NCBI GenBank assembly: GCA_902786205.1
Contig: CADABQ010000011.1
Location: 9,988 to 72,309 of the forward strand
From: an uncultured Lachnospiraceae bacterium
GTDB taxonomy: Bacteria > Bacillota > Clostridia > Lachnospirales > Lachnospiraceae
DNA length: 62,322 bases
Direction: 5' to 3'
The position numbers and the translations under genes are program-made. Position 1 is the first letter of the stretch; each line of letters begins with the position of its first letter. The notes below the pieces were generated by a model. The model was not told the origin of the DNA. It saw only the letters and a list, made by a program, of their open reading frames with translations, and searched no databases. Below, piece after piece: positions 47,068 to 55,324 of the stretch.

Positions 47068-48183
47068 CTATATTACCACACTATCATCACTTTCCAAAAT
47101 AGGATTCGACAATACATGAAAATTATTTTTACGAATTCCCTCATTAACCGCTGGTGTAACCTGCTCATTTTCAATGACATAAAGTTGTTGAATAAATACA
47201 TTTACTTCTTCTCCCACTTCCACCAATGCCTGCCCAAATTGACGATATGCATTGATTCGTTCCCCTTTTACTAGGATTTCTAACTCCAGCAGATTTCCAC
47301 GAAATGCTACATCCAAAACCTCTCCTGTTTCGGCTGATACCGCATACTTTATAGGTTCCTTTTTCTTCGTAACGGTAACATATTCGGAACGCAATATCGC
47401 TTTTCCACCATTTCCAATATGCGAAAATCCTTTGAATTTTCCATAATCTTCAATTGTAATGGCATTTCCTAGAAACTGTGCTACAAATTCTGTCTCTGGT
47501 TTACTGTATACTGCAAGCGGACTACCAATTTGTTCAATTCTTCCTTGATTCATAACAATAATTTCATCTGCCACTTCAATAGCTTCATGCTGATCATGGG
47601 TCACAAAAATACTGGTAATACCTACTTTATTAATTAACTCCCGCAACCAACTCCGCAACTCTTTTCGCACCTTTGCATCCAGTGCCGCAAAGGGTTCATC
47701 TAACAACAAAAGCTGCGGTTGTGTAGCAAGTGCTCTGGCAAATGCTACTCTCTGTTTCTGTCCACCAGATAATTGATTGGGATACCGTTTTTCCATTCCT
47801 CTCAATCCCACCAAATCAATCAATTCTTCTACTCTCTCTTTTATATCCGCCTTTTTCCATTTTGCAATTTTCAAACCAAAGGCAATGTTATCATACACCG
47901 TCTTGTAACGAAACAAAGCATAATTTTGAAATACAAAACCAACTCCACGTTTACTCGCCTTTACTTGATTCACCTGCTGCCCCGCAATATAGATTTCTCC
48001 CTTTTCTGCATCTTCCAATCCTGCCAGTATTCGAAGAATGGTTGTTTTTCCACTTCCACTTGGTCCAAGCAATCCCACAAGTTTTCCCTTTTCTACAGAA
48101 AAAGATACTTCATCGGATGCTTTTACCTTTCCAAAACTTTTCTCAATATTTTTAAGCTCTACATAAAAATTTTTCTCTTCCAT
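47068..48183 (-). CDS. cysA: Sulfate/thiosulfate ABC transporter ATP-binding protein
   Basis: 371 aa. Walker A GPSGSGKTT, signature LSGGQKQRVAFARAL, Walker B LLLLDEPFAALD, H-loop VTHDQHEA; the C-terminal third is a TOBE-like regulatory domain. The ALDAKVRKELRSWLREL context is typical of CysA. It drives the CysTW permease. An R2 element separates it from cysW; AAGGAG precedes the ATG. Confidence 0.93.
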   Translation of the reverse strand: MEEKNFYVELKNIEKSFGKVKASDEVSFSVEKGKLVGLLGPSGSGKTTILRILAGLEDAEKGEIYIAGQQVNQVKASKRGVGFVFQNYALFRYKTVYDNIAFGLKIAKWKKADIKERVEELIDLVGLRGMEKRYPNQLSGGQKQRVAFARALATQPQLLLLDEPFAALDAKVRKELRSWLRELINKVGITSIFVTHDQHEAIEVADEIIVMNQGRIEQIGSPLAVYSKPETEFVAQFLGNAITIEDYGKFKGFSHIGNGGKAILRSEYVTVTKKKEPIKYAVSAETGEVLDVAFRGNLLELEILVKGERINAYRQFGQALVEVGEEVNVFIQQLYVIENEQVTPAVNEGIRKNNFHVLSNPILESDDSVVI

Positions 48184-48207
48184 TTCCTTACTCCTTTCCT
48201 CTATATT

Positions 48208-48319
48208 GAAACAGTTCAGTCTGGCTATTCATAAAGTGCCAGAATATACAAATCGCACCTAATCTGCTAGCAGTCATGTTTGATTTGCACAATCATTTCT
48301 GCCCAGTTGAACTGTTTAC
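48208..48319. mobile_element. R2 miniature element (112 bp) between cysW and cysA
   Basis: The ends GAAACAGTTCAGT and its inverted partner near AGTTGAACTGTTTAC flank about 85 bp. The flanks TCTATATT and TCTATGCT are a degraded direct repeat (6/8). The cysW reading frame runs into it and ends inside it. Confidence 0.65.
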
Positions 48320-49120
48320 TCTATGCTCCAATATATTTCTCAAAATTAAAATAACAACCGCCATAATTACTAATATAGAAGACATGGCAAATGCACCTGT
48401 AAAGTCGAATGCCTGATACATCAATTCAATATAAAGTGGCATCGTATTGGTCAGCCCACGCAAATGTCCGGAAAGTACGGAAACTGCTCCAAACTCTCCC
48501 ATAGCTCTAGCTGTACAAAGAACAATTCCATAGAGCAATGCCCATTTTATATGCGGAAATGTAATTTCAAAAAAGATACGAAACCCTCCTGCACCCATTA
48601 AAGCTGCGGCTTCTTCCTCATCATTTCCAGTTGCCGTAAGCACTGGAATGATTTCTCTTGCTATAAAAGGAAATGTTACAAAAATCGTAGCAAGCACAAT
48701 TCCTGGTACTGCAAATATAATTTCAATCCCCCATTGTTCTAAATAATCGTATAAAAAACTTTGCCTTCCAAAGGTTAATACATAAATAAGTCCCGCAATG
48801 ATGGGAGAAATCGTAAGTGGCAAGTCAATCAAGGTCGAAATCAGTTTCTTTCCTTTAAATGTGTATTTTGTAATCAACCATGCCGCAAACACTCCAAATA
48901 TTGTATTCACAACTACTGCTATTACTGTTGTTTTTAAGGTTAGTAAGATTGCCTTTACCGCATAGTCATCCGATACGGCTACCCAAAATGCATTCCATCC
49001 ATCTCGAAGAGAAGTGATTACTACATATAGTAAGGGTAAGATTAACATAACAAGCAGAAACAAAGCACAAAATCCTATTAGCAACCATTTAAAAACACCA
49101 CGATCATTTTTCTCTTTCAT
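48293..49120 (-). CDS. cysW: Sulfate ABC transporter permease CysW
   Basis: 275 aa with six membrane segments and the EAA loop 'DEEEAAALMGAGGFRIFFEITFP'. 'MGEFGAVSVLSGHLRG' is typical of CysW. It forms the channel with CysT. The last eight residues (VNSSTGQK) and the TGA stop are encoded by repeat R2, so the natural C-terminus was replaced or extended by the insertion. AAGGAGGG precedes the start. Confidence 0.94.
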   Translation of the reverse strand: MKEKNDRGVFKWLLIGFCALFLLVMLILPLLYVVITSLRDGWNAFWVAVSDDYAVKAILLTLKTTVIAVVVNTIFGVFAAWLITKYTFKGKKLISTLIDLPLTISPIIAGLIYVLTFGRQSFLYDYLEQWGIEIIFAVPGIVLATIFVTFPFIAREIIPVLTATGNDEEEAAALMGAGGFRIFFEITFPHIKWALLYGIVLCTARAMGEFGAVSVLSGHLRGLTNTMPLYIELMYQAFDFTGAFAMSSILVIMAVVILILRNILEHRVNSSTGQK

Positions 49121-49131
49121 GCGATCCCTCC

Positions 49132-49974
49132 TTATCTTACTCCACTAATTATCCTAGATGTTCGGCTTTGTATCACTGCGTTTACAAATAAAATAAAAAA
49201 TGCCAACAGCAACATTACCAATGCAATGGATGTAGCACTCGCATAATCATATTCCTGCAATTTTGACATAATCATTAATGGTACAATTTCTGTTTTATAC
49301 GGAGTATTTCCCGCTATAAATACAACACTTCCATATTCCCCCATGCTTCTGGCAAATGCCATCGTAAATCCCGCAATCAACGCTGGTCGTATCTCTGGAA
49401 AAATGACATGGAAGAAAATTTGTATTCTGGAGGCCCCCATTAGGCTGGCTGCCTCCTCATACTGTTCTTCTACTTTTTCCAACACTGGCTGCACACTTCT
49501 TACTACAAAAGGAATCCCGATAAAAACTAATGCAACTGTAATTCCTATTCTTGTATAAGCGATGGATATTCCCCATTTTGAAAAAAAGCTTCCAATCCAA
49601 CCATCTGAAACAGTCAAATGTGTCAGAGATATTCCCGCTACCGCTGTAGGTAACGCAAAGGGTAGTTCGATTATTCCATCCATGAAGCGTTTCCCCGGAA
49701 ATTCATAGCGCACCAATACCCATGCAAGTGCCAATCCTACTATTGCATTAATAATAGAAGCAATCAATGCAGTGCTGATACTCACACCATAACTGGCCAA
49801 CACTCTTGGTCTAGTTACGGTTTCTATAAAATCAGCAAAAGATAATTGTGCGGAATAAACCACAAGAGAGCAAAGGGGAAGTACAACAATTAATCCTAAT
49901 ATTGCAGTAACAATTCCAAAAGATAAACCAAATCCCGGTATCACACTTTTTTTGCTGTTGGCTCTTACTTTCAT
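49132..49974 (-). CDS. cysT: Sulfate ABC transporter permease CysT (CysU)
   Basis: 280 aa with six membrane segments; EAA loop 'EEQYEEAASLMGASRIQIFFHVIFP', and 'MGEYGSVVFIAGNTPYKTEIVPL' marks the CysT branch. ATG at 49974 follows GGAGAGGTG; an eight-residue upstream extension is not used. It abuts cysW. The R4 palindrome separates it from sbp. Confidence 0.94.
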   Translation of the reverse strand: MKVRANSKKSVIPGFGLSFGIVTAILGLIVVLPLCSLVVYSAQLSFADFIETVTRPRVLASYGVSISTALIASIINAIVGLALAWVLVRYEFPGKRFMDGIIELPFALPTAVAGISLTHLTVSDGWIGSFFSKWGISIAYTRIGITVALVFIGIPFVVRSVQPVLEKVEEQYEEAASLMGASRIQIFFHVIFPEIRPALIAGFTMAFARSMGEYGSVVFIAGNTPYKTEIVPLMIMSKLQEYDYASATSIALVMLLLAFFILFVNAVIQSRTSRIISGVR

Positions 49975-50011
49975 AATACTCACCTCTCCTTTACACAAAT
50001 GTAATGCTTGA

Positions 50012-50270
50012 TAATTGCGAAACTCTCAATAAACTACATTTTATTTGTGCAAATTTACATATCATAAGCAAGGTGCTTCTGACACCGTCGGTACTCACAT
50101 TGAACACTTAGTGAGGTGTTTTCGAACTTAGTGTGAAAGCGTGCCTTTGGCGAGGCACCGTATTTTGGTGCCTTATGTACCGCTACGAGTGTCGGGCAGC
50201 GAGAGCGTGCCTTGCGTTGATGTGTAAGTTCTGCACAAAAATTCTCAGAGTAAGTTAAGTTTCGCAATTA
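50012..50270. mobile_element. R4, 259-bp long-arm palindromic element
   Basis: The ends are TAATTGCGAAACT in inverted orientation, and similarity of the two arms continues for about 65 bp (GTGCAAATTTACATATCA against GTGCAGAACTTACACATCA). The centre holds nested hairpins including AGGCACCG...GGTGCCT. No ORF of note. No clear target duplication. It splits the sulfate transporter operon between sbp and cysT. Confidence 0.7.
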
Positions 50271-50284
50271 CCTAAATGCAATGC

Positions 50285-51358
50285 TTATTTTTCATAAATG
50301 GAATCGAACAAACCGCCGTCTGCAAAATGTTTTTTGGTTGCCTCTGTCCATCCTCCAAAATGTTTAATATCTGTCATATCTACCTTTGTAATAATCCATT
50401 TTCCATTTTTAGGAACCTCTGTAATCGTATTACTACTTCCCTCGTATGCATACTCTTTCAAGATTTTTTCATCCGAAGGTCTATAATACCATTTTGCCTC
50501 CAGTTTCTGTGCTTCTTCTGAATATAAATAATCCAAATACTCTGTTGCAACTTCTCTTGTACCTCTTTTATCTACCACTTCATCTACTACTGCAACGGTT
50601 GGCTGGCATAATATAGAAGCAGAAGGCACTACAATTTCATATTCGCCAGGATGCTCATCCAAAGATAAAAAGGCTTCATTTTCCCATGCCAGCAATACAT
50701 CTCCCTGTCCATTTTCTACAAAGGAAGTTGTAGAACCTCTGGCTCCTGAATCTAGTACTACTACATTTTTATATAGCTGCTTGATTGTTTCCTTGATTTC
50801 ATCTTCACTCTTTCCCTGCTTTTCAAAATAATACCATGCCGCCAGATAATTCCATCTTGCACCACCAGAAGTCTTTGGGTTTGGTGTTACCACTCCAATA
50901 CCTGGTTTTATTAAGTCATCCCAATCCTGAATATTTTTTGGATTTCCCTTTCTTACTAGAAATACAATACTTGATGTATATGGGGAACTGTCCAAAGGAA
51001 ATTCCTCTGTATATCCGTCTTCAATCAAACCTGCATTTTTTACGGCATCTACATCACCCTCCAATGCCAGTGTAACTACATCCGCTTTCAATCCGTTTGC
51101 CACTTCCAACGCCTGTTTTCCAGAACCGCCATGAGACTGCGTTACATTCACCTTTTGTCCCTTTTCTTCTTCCCAATGTTTTGCAAACAAATCATTATAT
51201 GCTTTATATAACTCTCTAGTCGGATCATAAGAAACATTTGTAATGGAAACTTCCTTTGCATTGTTATTTTTGGTATCCTTCTTGCTGGAACCGCAACCAC
51301 TTATTGCTCCTAATGCTAAAATTGTGGCTAATCCTAAACCTAGTATTCTTTTTTTCAT
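50285..51358 (-). CDS. sbp: Sulfate/thiosulfate-binding lipoprotein
   Basis: 357 aa with a lipoprotein signal ending AISGC. 'SYDPTRELYKAYNDLF', 'QSHGGSGKQALEV' and 'NPKTSGGARWNYLAAW' are the oxyanion-binding motifs of the Sbp/CysP family. It could bind sulfate, thiosulfate or a related oxyanion. ATG at 51358 is used rather than the one nine bases earlier, which overlaps its ribosome site. First gene of the transporter set, downstream of nifS. Confidence 0.94.
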   Translation of the reverse strand: MKKRILGLGLATILALGAISGCGSSKKDTKNNNAKEVSITNVSYDPTRELYKAYNDLFAKHWEEEKGQKVNVTQSHGGSGKQALEVANGLKADVVTLALEGDVDAVKNAGLIEDGYTEEFPLDSSPYTSSIVFLVRKGNPKNIQDWDDLIKPGIGVVTPNPKTSGGARWNYLAAWYYFEKQGKSEDEIKETIKQLYKNVVVLDSGARGSTTSFVENGQGDVLLAWENEAFLSLDEHPGEYEIVVPSASILCQPTVAVVDEVVDKRGTREVATEYLDYLYSEEAQKLEAKWYYRPSDEKILKEYAYEGSSNTITEVPKNGKWIITKVDMTDIKHFGGWTEATKKHFADGGLFDSIYEK

Positions 51359-51441
51359 AATCCTCATCCTTTCCTGAAATTTTTTCGTAACAATTCAATT
51401 GAAAAGAATATTTTATTCATTTTATGTATTCTAATACTTTT

Positions 51442-51470
51442 TTGAATATTCATGATTGAATTGCTATAAT
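51442..51470 (+). promoter_or_regulatory. Plus-strand promoter-like site between sbp and nifS
   Basis: TTGAAT and TGCTATAAT (extended -10) are separated by 17 bp on the plus strand, pointing into the 3' end of nifS. No plus-strand gene follows, so it may drive antisense RNA. The 51359-51700 gap also holds four GAATATT/GTATTC-like motifs (51410-51483) that could be regulator sites for sbp on the other strand; no convincing sbp promoter was found. Confidence 0.4.
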
Positions 51471-51700
51471 TTTTAAAAAATATTCTTTGGTTATTTTTCC
51501 CTACTTTTTCTCTCGTTTTTGTCGGTAATCCACGTTCTTTTATAAACAACATTTCCTGATTTATCCTTTTCAGAAAAGAAAAACCACCGAGTTATGAAAA
51601 CGTTGTCACCCTTATATTTTCTCATGTTTCTTTAAAAAACAACTCTGTCACGTTCCCACTATACATAAAATTACTCCTATTTATAAACGGATTTCAAATA

Positions 51701-52882
51701 TCATTGACTACTTTTCGTAAAATCTTCATAAAGCGGTGACATGCTTCTTAAGTGTTCCACTATTTTCTTAAGCTCATCCACAACAAAATCTATATCCTCC
51801 AAAGTAGTCGCTTCTGATAAGGATATCCGAAGAGAACCATGTGCTATTTCGTGAGGGAGTCCAATTGCCAAAAGTACATGACTTGGATCAAGAGAGCCTG
51901 AGGTACATGCAGATCCACTGGATGCGCATATTCCCAATTGATCTAATAAAATCAACATTGATTCCCCTTCTATAAAACGAAAGCAAAAATTAGCATTTCC
52001 CGGAAGTCTATCTGTTCTGTGACCATTTAATCTCGAATATGGTATTTCCTTTAATACCCTCTCTATCAAGTGATCTCTCAGTTTTATTTCATAATCACTT
52101 ACGTCTTTCAAATTAAATTTTGCCAGTTCTGCCGCCTTTCCAAGCCCTACAATCCCAGGGGTGTTGTGCGTTCCGGCTCTCCTATTTTTTTCCTGTGCAC
52201 CACCGTGAATAAATGACCCGATTTTCACACCCTTTCTAATATATAACAGACCGATTCCCTTGGGACCTCCAAGTTTGTGTCCGCTAGCAGAAAGCATATC
52301 TATATTCATCTCATCTACGTCAATCGGAATATGCCCATAAGCCTGAACAGCATCTGTGTGAAATAAAATTCCATTTTCATGTGCTATCTTTCCGATTTCT
52401 GCTAATGGCTCAATCGTTCCTATTTCGTTATTTGCTGCCATAATTGAAATTAGAATTGTATCTTTTCTAATAGCAGCTTTTAACTCTTCTATTTTTATTT
52501 TTCCCGCTTCATCAACATTAAGATATGTAATCTCATAACCATTTTTTTCAAGATATTCACAAGTATGCAAAATCGCATGATGCTCTATTTTGCTTGTAAT
52601 AATGTGCTTGCCCTTAGACTTATAGGCCTCTGCCGTTGCCTTAAGTGCCCAATTATCAGATTCACTACCCCCAGCCGTGAAATATATTTCTTCTCGTTTT
52701 GCTCCGATTAAATCTGCTGCCTGCCCTCTGGCCTTATCTACTGCCTTTTTCCCTTCCTGTGCAAAACTGTATACAGCTGAAGGGTTACTAAAATTGGTTC
52801 TAAAATATGGAAGCATTTCCTGTAATACTTCCTCCTTAACCTGCGTTGTTGCAGCATTATCCAAATAAATCAATTTACCCAT
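51701..52882 (-). CDS. nifS: Cysteine desulfurase, NifS/IscS type
   Basis: 393 aa from ATG at 52882. PLP-binding Lys in 'SASGHKLGGPKG', His in 'TSKIEHHAILH', and the sulfur-relay Cys in 'CASSGSACTSGS' (class I loop). It makes persulfide for Fe-S cluster assembly, needed in quantity by the nitrogenase-like metalloproteins here. It starts six bases after the Rrf2 gene, an arrangement typical of iscR-iscS; no nifU/iscU follows. Confidence 0.94.
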   Translation of the reverse strand: MGKLIYLDNAATTQVKEEVLQEMLPYFRTNFSNPSAVYSFAQEGKKAVDKARGQAADLIGAKREEIYFTAGGSESDNWALKATAEAYKSKGKHIITSKIEHHAILHTCEYLEKNGYEITYLNVDEAGKIKIEELKAAIRKDTILISIMAANNEIGTIEPLAEIGKIAHENGILFHTDAVQAYGHIPIDVDEMNIDMLSASGHKLGGPKGIGLLYIRKGVKIGSFIHGGAQEKNRRAGTHNTPGIVGLGKAAELAKFNLKDVSDYEIKLRDHLIERVLKEIPYSRLNGHRTDRLPGNANFCFRFIEGESMLILLDQLGICASSGSACTSGSLDPSHVLLAIGLPHEIAHGSLRISLSEATTLEDIDFVVDELKKIVEHLRSMSPLYEDFTKSSQ

Positions 52883-52887
52883 AAGAA

Positions 52888-53316
52888 TCACACTCCTTCT
52901 TTATCTTTTCTTTTCCAGTCAATAAGATCTTGCAATGTCGTTTTCTCTAGTACCTCATTTAATGCAATATTCAATTTTTCCCAAAGAGGATAGCAATAGC
53001 AACTTTCTCTCTTTTTACATGTATATTCATCCGTATGGACACATTCTGATGGAGCTAAATCGCCCTCTAAACACCTAAGAATTTCTCCAACCGTATAATC
53101 TTTTGGTGCTCTCATTAACTGATACCCACCATTTATGCCTCTCGTACTCCTTACCTTTCTAGCCTTCACAAGGCAAGAAACAATCTGTTCAAGATACTTT
53201 TCTGGCAAATCTTCTTCTAGTGCAACGTTCTTTAACTTCACACATCCACCGTCTTTATGCAAGGATAAGTTAAGCATAAATTTCAATGCATTTTTTCCTC
53301 TTGATGTTATCAGCAA
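52888..53316 (-). CDS. Rrf2 family transcriptional regulator, probably Fe-S-binding
   Basis: 142 aa from a TTG start at 53316, eight bases after AAAGGAGG; the product then begins MLITSRGKNALKFM, the normal Rrf2 N-terminus, while the longer frame adds 27 unrelated residues. The winged helix contains 'LPEKYLEQIVSCLVKARKVRSTRGINGGY'. Four Cys at 92, 100, 106 and 108 resemble the IscR cluster-binding loop, unlike CymR. It may sense cluster or cysteine status and control the surrounding genes. TTTCC-AGTA-GGAAA overlaps its own ribosome site and could be an autoregulatory operator. Confidence 0.88.
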   Translation of the reverse strand: MLITSRGKNALKFMLNLSLHKDGGCVKLKNVALEEDLPEKYLEQIVSCLVKARKVRSTRGINGGYQLMRAPKDYTVGEILRCLEGDLAPSECVHTDEYTCKKRESCYCYPLWEKLNIALNEVLEKTTLQDLIDWKRKDKEGV

Positions 53317-53350
53317 GCTGTATTCCTCCTTTCCTACTGGAAATGTATGA

Positions 53351-53378
53351 TTTATACTTAAAAAAAATATTTTGTAAC
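53351..53378 (-). promoter_or_regulatory. Candidate promoter of rrf2-nifS, -35 within R3
   Basis: GTTACA and TATAAA are separated by 16 bp on the minus strand. The -35 hexamer lies at the end of repeat R3, so the repeat may have created the promoter. Confidence 0.4.
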
Positions 53379-53539
53379 TGTTCACAGGCAATGTCATTTA
53401 CTTAAACCCTGAACTTCTATGAAAGTCTATCTTGTGCAGTTTTGGGCAATTTATCAGTAACAGTTCAGCCGGGGCAGAAATGATTGTCCCCGGCTGAACT
53501 ATTACATTTATCATGCATAGCCTTGCCCAAAACCGTTAC
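53374..53539. repeat. R3 intergenic repeat, copy 3, interrupted by R2
   Basis: On the minus strand it reads GTAACGGTTTTGGGCAAGGC, then after an insertion ATTGCCCAAAACTGCACAAG and ends CTGTGAACAGTTAC, matching copy 2 in order and spacing. R2 is inserted in the hairpin loop at 53457-53505. It fills the gap between nifX-like 1 and rrf2. Confidence 0.75.
53457..53505. mobile_element. R2 miniature element (49 bp) with perfect 8-bp target duplication
   Basis: GTAACAGTTCAGCCGGGG and its inverted copy CCCCGGCTGAACTATTAC enclose a short loop. ATTTATCA lies directly on both sides (53449-53456 and 53506-53513), an exact 8-bp direct repeat. This is the clearest evidence that R2 transposes. GTAA ends and 8-bp duplications are those of the IS66 family. 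Confidence 0.88.
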
Positions 53540-53546
53540 ATTTATT

Positions 53547-53963
53547 TCACTTATGTTTATCAATCTTTCCATAATAAGCAATGATTTTTTCCAAAATATT
53601 TCCGACTATTCCTTCTACATCAAACACAGAAATAGCTTTTCTCTCCAACTGTTTTTGTGCCTGAAATCCAATTTTTTTGCAAACAATACATCGACAATCT
53701 TTGATTAACTCAACTTTATTTATAACATCCGTAGAACCGTTGCAACCACTTCCATTTCCACTACAACCTAATGAATTACAGTCTCCTACATAACCTGCGC
53801 ACCCATTGGTATCTGCCACAGTCTCACAAGTATCAACATTTCTTATTTCTAGTAACTTACTTTTTTCATCTTCCACTTCAAATATGATAAATTTTTTAAC
53901 CTCACCAAATTTCAAATCTACATTTCTACCATCCGATGAGCCAACCGCAATTTTATAAGACAA
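53547..53963 (-). CDS. NifX-like protein with cysteine-rich insert
   Basis: 138 aa, TTG start at 53963 after GAGGTGAT. The fold is the dinitrogenase Fe-Mo cofactor-binding type (IAVGSSDGRNVDLKFGEVKKF ... IGFQAQKQLERKAISVFDVEG). Between the strands lies an unusual insert with Cys46, 55, 62, 67 and 74, and Cys90, 92 and 95 follow, which could bind a metal cluster. It is likely a carrier or storage protein for the cofactor of the NifDK-like enzyme encoded upstream. Compare the plain homologue at 58808. Confidence 0.85.
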   Translation of the reverse strand: MSYKIAVGSSDGRNVDLKFGEVKKFIIFEVEDEKSKLLEIRNVDTCETVADTNGCAGYVGDCNSLGCSGNGSGCNGSTDVINKVELIKDCRCIVCKKIGFQAQKQLERKAISVFDVEGIVGNILEKIIAYYGKIDKHK

Positions 53964-53983
53964 TTTTGATCACCTCATTCCGT

Positions 53984-54022
53984 ATACAAAAGGCAGGCAC
54001 AAAATTTTCGCACCCGCCTGCA
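53984..54022 (-). terminator. Weak terminator or attenuator after the NifK-like gene
   Basis: AGGCGGGTGC and GTGCCTGCCT form a stem with several G-U pairs, followed by TTTTGT. It is weak enough to let part of the transcript pass into the NifX-like gene. Confidence 0.5.
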
Positions 54023-54025
54023 TTT

Positions 54026-55324
54026 CTAATTGAATCTTGATACTGCGACTGTATAAATATCTTCGATCAGTCGAATACCTCCTGCATATCCGGCATAAAA
54101 ATTGTCGAATACAACCTTATCTTGTACAGGCCATGAAATATTTAAAAAGTTACCCTTTAAACTTTCTGTTACCTCTTTTTCATAATATCCACCGAGTACA
54201 AGTGGATAACCATGATAATCATGATTTTTTATCTCCTCATGAATCTTGTATCCATCTGTCTCAAAGGAAACCTCTGCTTCTATTTCAAAATTAAGATTTT
54301 TAAATTCCTCCGTAATCAACTTCCGATAAGCCTTTGGCGTATCGTCCACTACGAATTGCTTTGCTGGTATCAACCCAAGATCATTTACTAAAAACTTGGT
54401 AATTCCCAACGAATATTGTGCATCTGCCACTACAGTAAACTGCTTGTTAATTACACGGTTTTCCAGGAACAAATCTGCGTACCTTTCAATAAGATAGTAA
54501 TAATAATCTTCATGTTCCTTTATAACAGATTCCACCTTCTCCTCTGGAACACCTGCAAATTTTCCTACTTCTCTTAAAAATTTACTTGTCTCTGTTGCTC
54601 CAATAGGCAAAGTCTTGCAGTGTAAATAAGGGATACCCAGCTTTCGCTCCATTTTCTTCATTGTTGATAAACCAACCCATGGAGATACCAAGAGATTGAA
54701 CTGAGCTTCCGGAATTTTATTTATATTATCAATTCCTCTTTTATATCCAAAAATTGTGTTTGGAGTGAGTCCCAGCTCAGATACAAGTTTTTCAAGTTCT
54801 CTTATATTTCCAAGCCAAAATAAATCCTGATATGGAACATCTGCCCATATATTGACCAATCCCTCTTGTTTTGTTTCAGATTTCTTTAAATACTGTTCCA
54901 CAATTGCATCAATAACCTGCTCATGTCCCTTATAATTGTTTCCCTTAAATCCTGCCGTTGGCGCATAAATTACTGGTTTTTCGCTATTCGCATAACGTGA
55001 AACAACTTCACCTGTATCATCTCCTACAATTTCAGGAATACATCCTGTAAGTACAACATATAAATCTGCATCGATTACCTTTAACGCATTTTCAATTGTA
55101 GAATCTAATTTTTTTACTCCACCAAATACAACATCCTTTTCGTTTATACTTGTACAGGGAAAAATATTCGGTGAAAAGTATCCTGAACTTCCTGTTGATT
55201 CGGATAATTTTTGTGCACATCCCGGTCCTGAATGCAAAATAGGAAGCGCACGATTGATAGCCTGCACTGTCTGCATAGCTCCAAGTGCACATTTATATCT
55301 CTGTTTATCTAATAATTTTGCCAT
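54026..55324 (-). CDS. Nitrogenase component 1-like protein, NifK-like subunit
   Basis: 432 aa. It starts at the ATG that overlaps the NifD-like stop (TAATG) with GGAGGC upstream; the longer frame is rejected. Cys12 (RYKCALGAMQ), Cys36 (LHSGPGCAQKL) and Cys95 (LTGCIPEIVGDD) line up with the P-cluster ligands NifK Cys70, Cys95 and Cys153, and 'EKDVVFGGVKKLDSTI' matches the NifK 'EDAAVFGGQ' segment. NifK is normally over 500 aa; the short N-terminus resembles group IV nitrogenase-like proteins. It would form the alpha2beta2-type component 1 with the upstream gene product. Confidence 0.9.
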   Translation of the reverse strand: MAKLLDKQRYKCALGAMQTVQAINRALPILHSGPGCAQKLSESTGSSGYFSPNIFPCTSINEKDVVFGGVKKLDSTIENALKVIDADLYVVLTGCIPEIVGDDTGEVVSRYANSEKPVIYAPTAGFKGNNYKGHEQVIDAIVEQYLKKSETKQEGLVNIWADVPYQDLFWLGNIRELEKLVSELGLTPNTIFGYKRGIDNINKIPEAQFNLLVSPWVGLSTMKKMERKLGIPYLHCKTLPIGATETSKFLREVGKFAGVPEEKVESVIKEHEDYYYYLIERYADLFLENRVINKQFTVVADAQYSLGITKFLVNDLGLIPAKQFVVDDTPKAYRKLITEEFKNLNFEIEAEVSFETDGYKIHEEIKNHDYHGYPLVLGGYYEKEVTESLKGNFLNISWPVQDKVVFDNFYAGYAGGIRLIEDIYTVAVSRFN

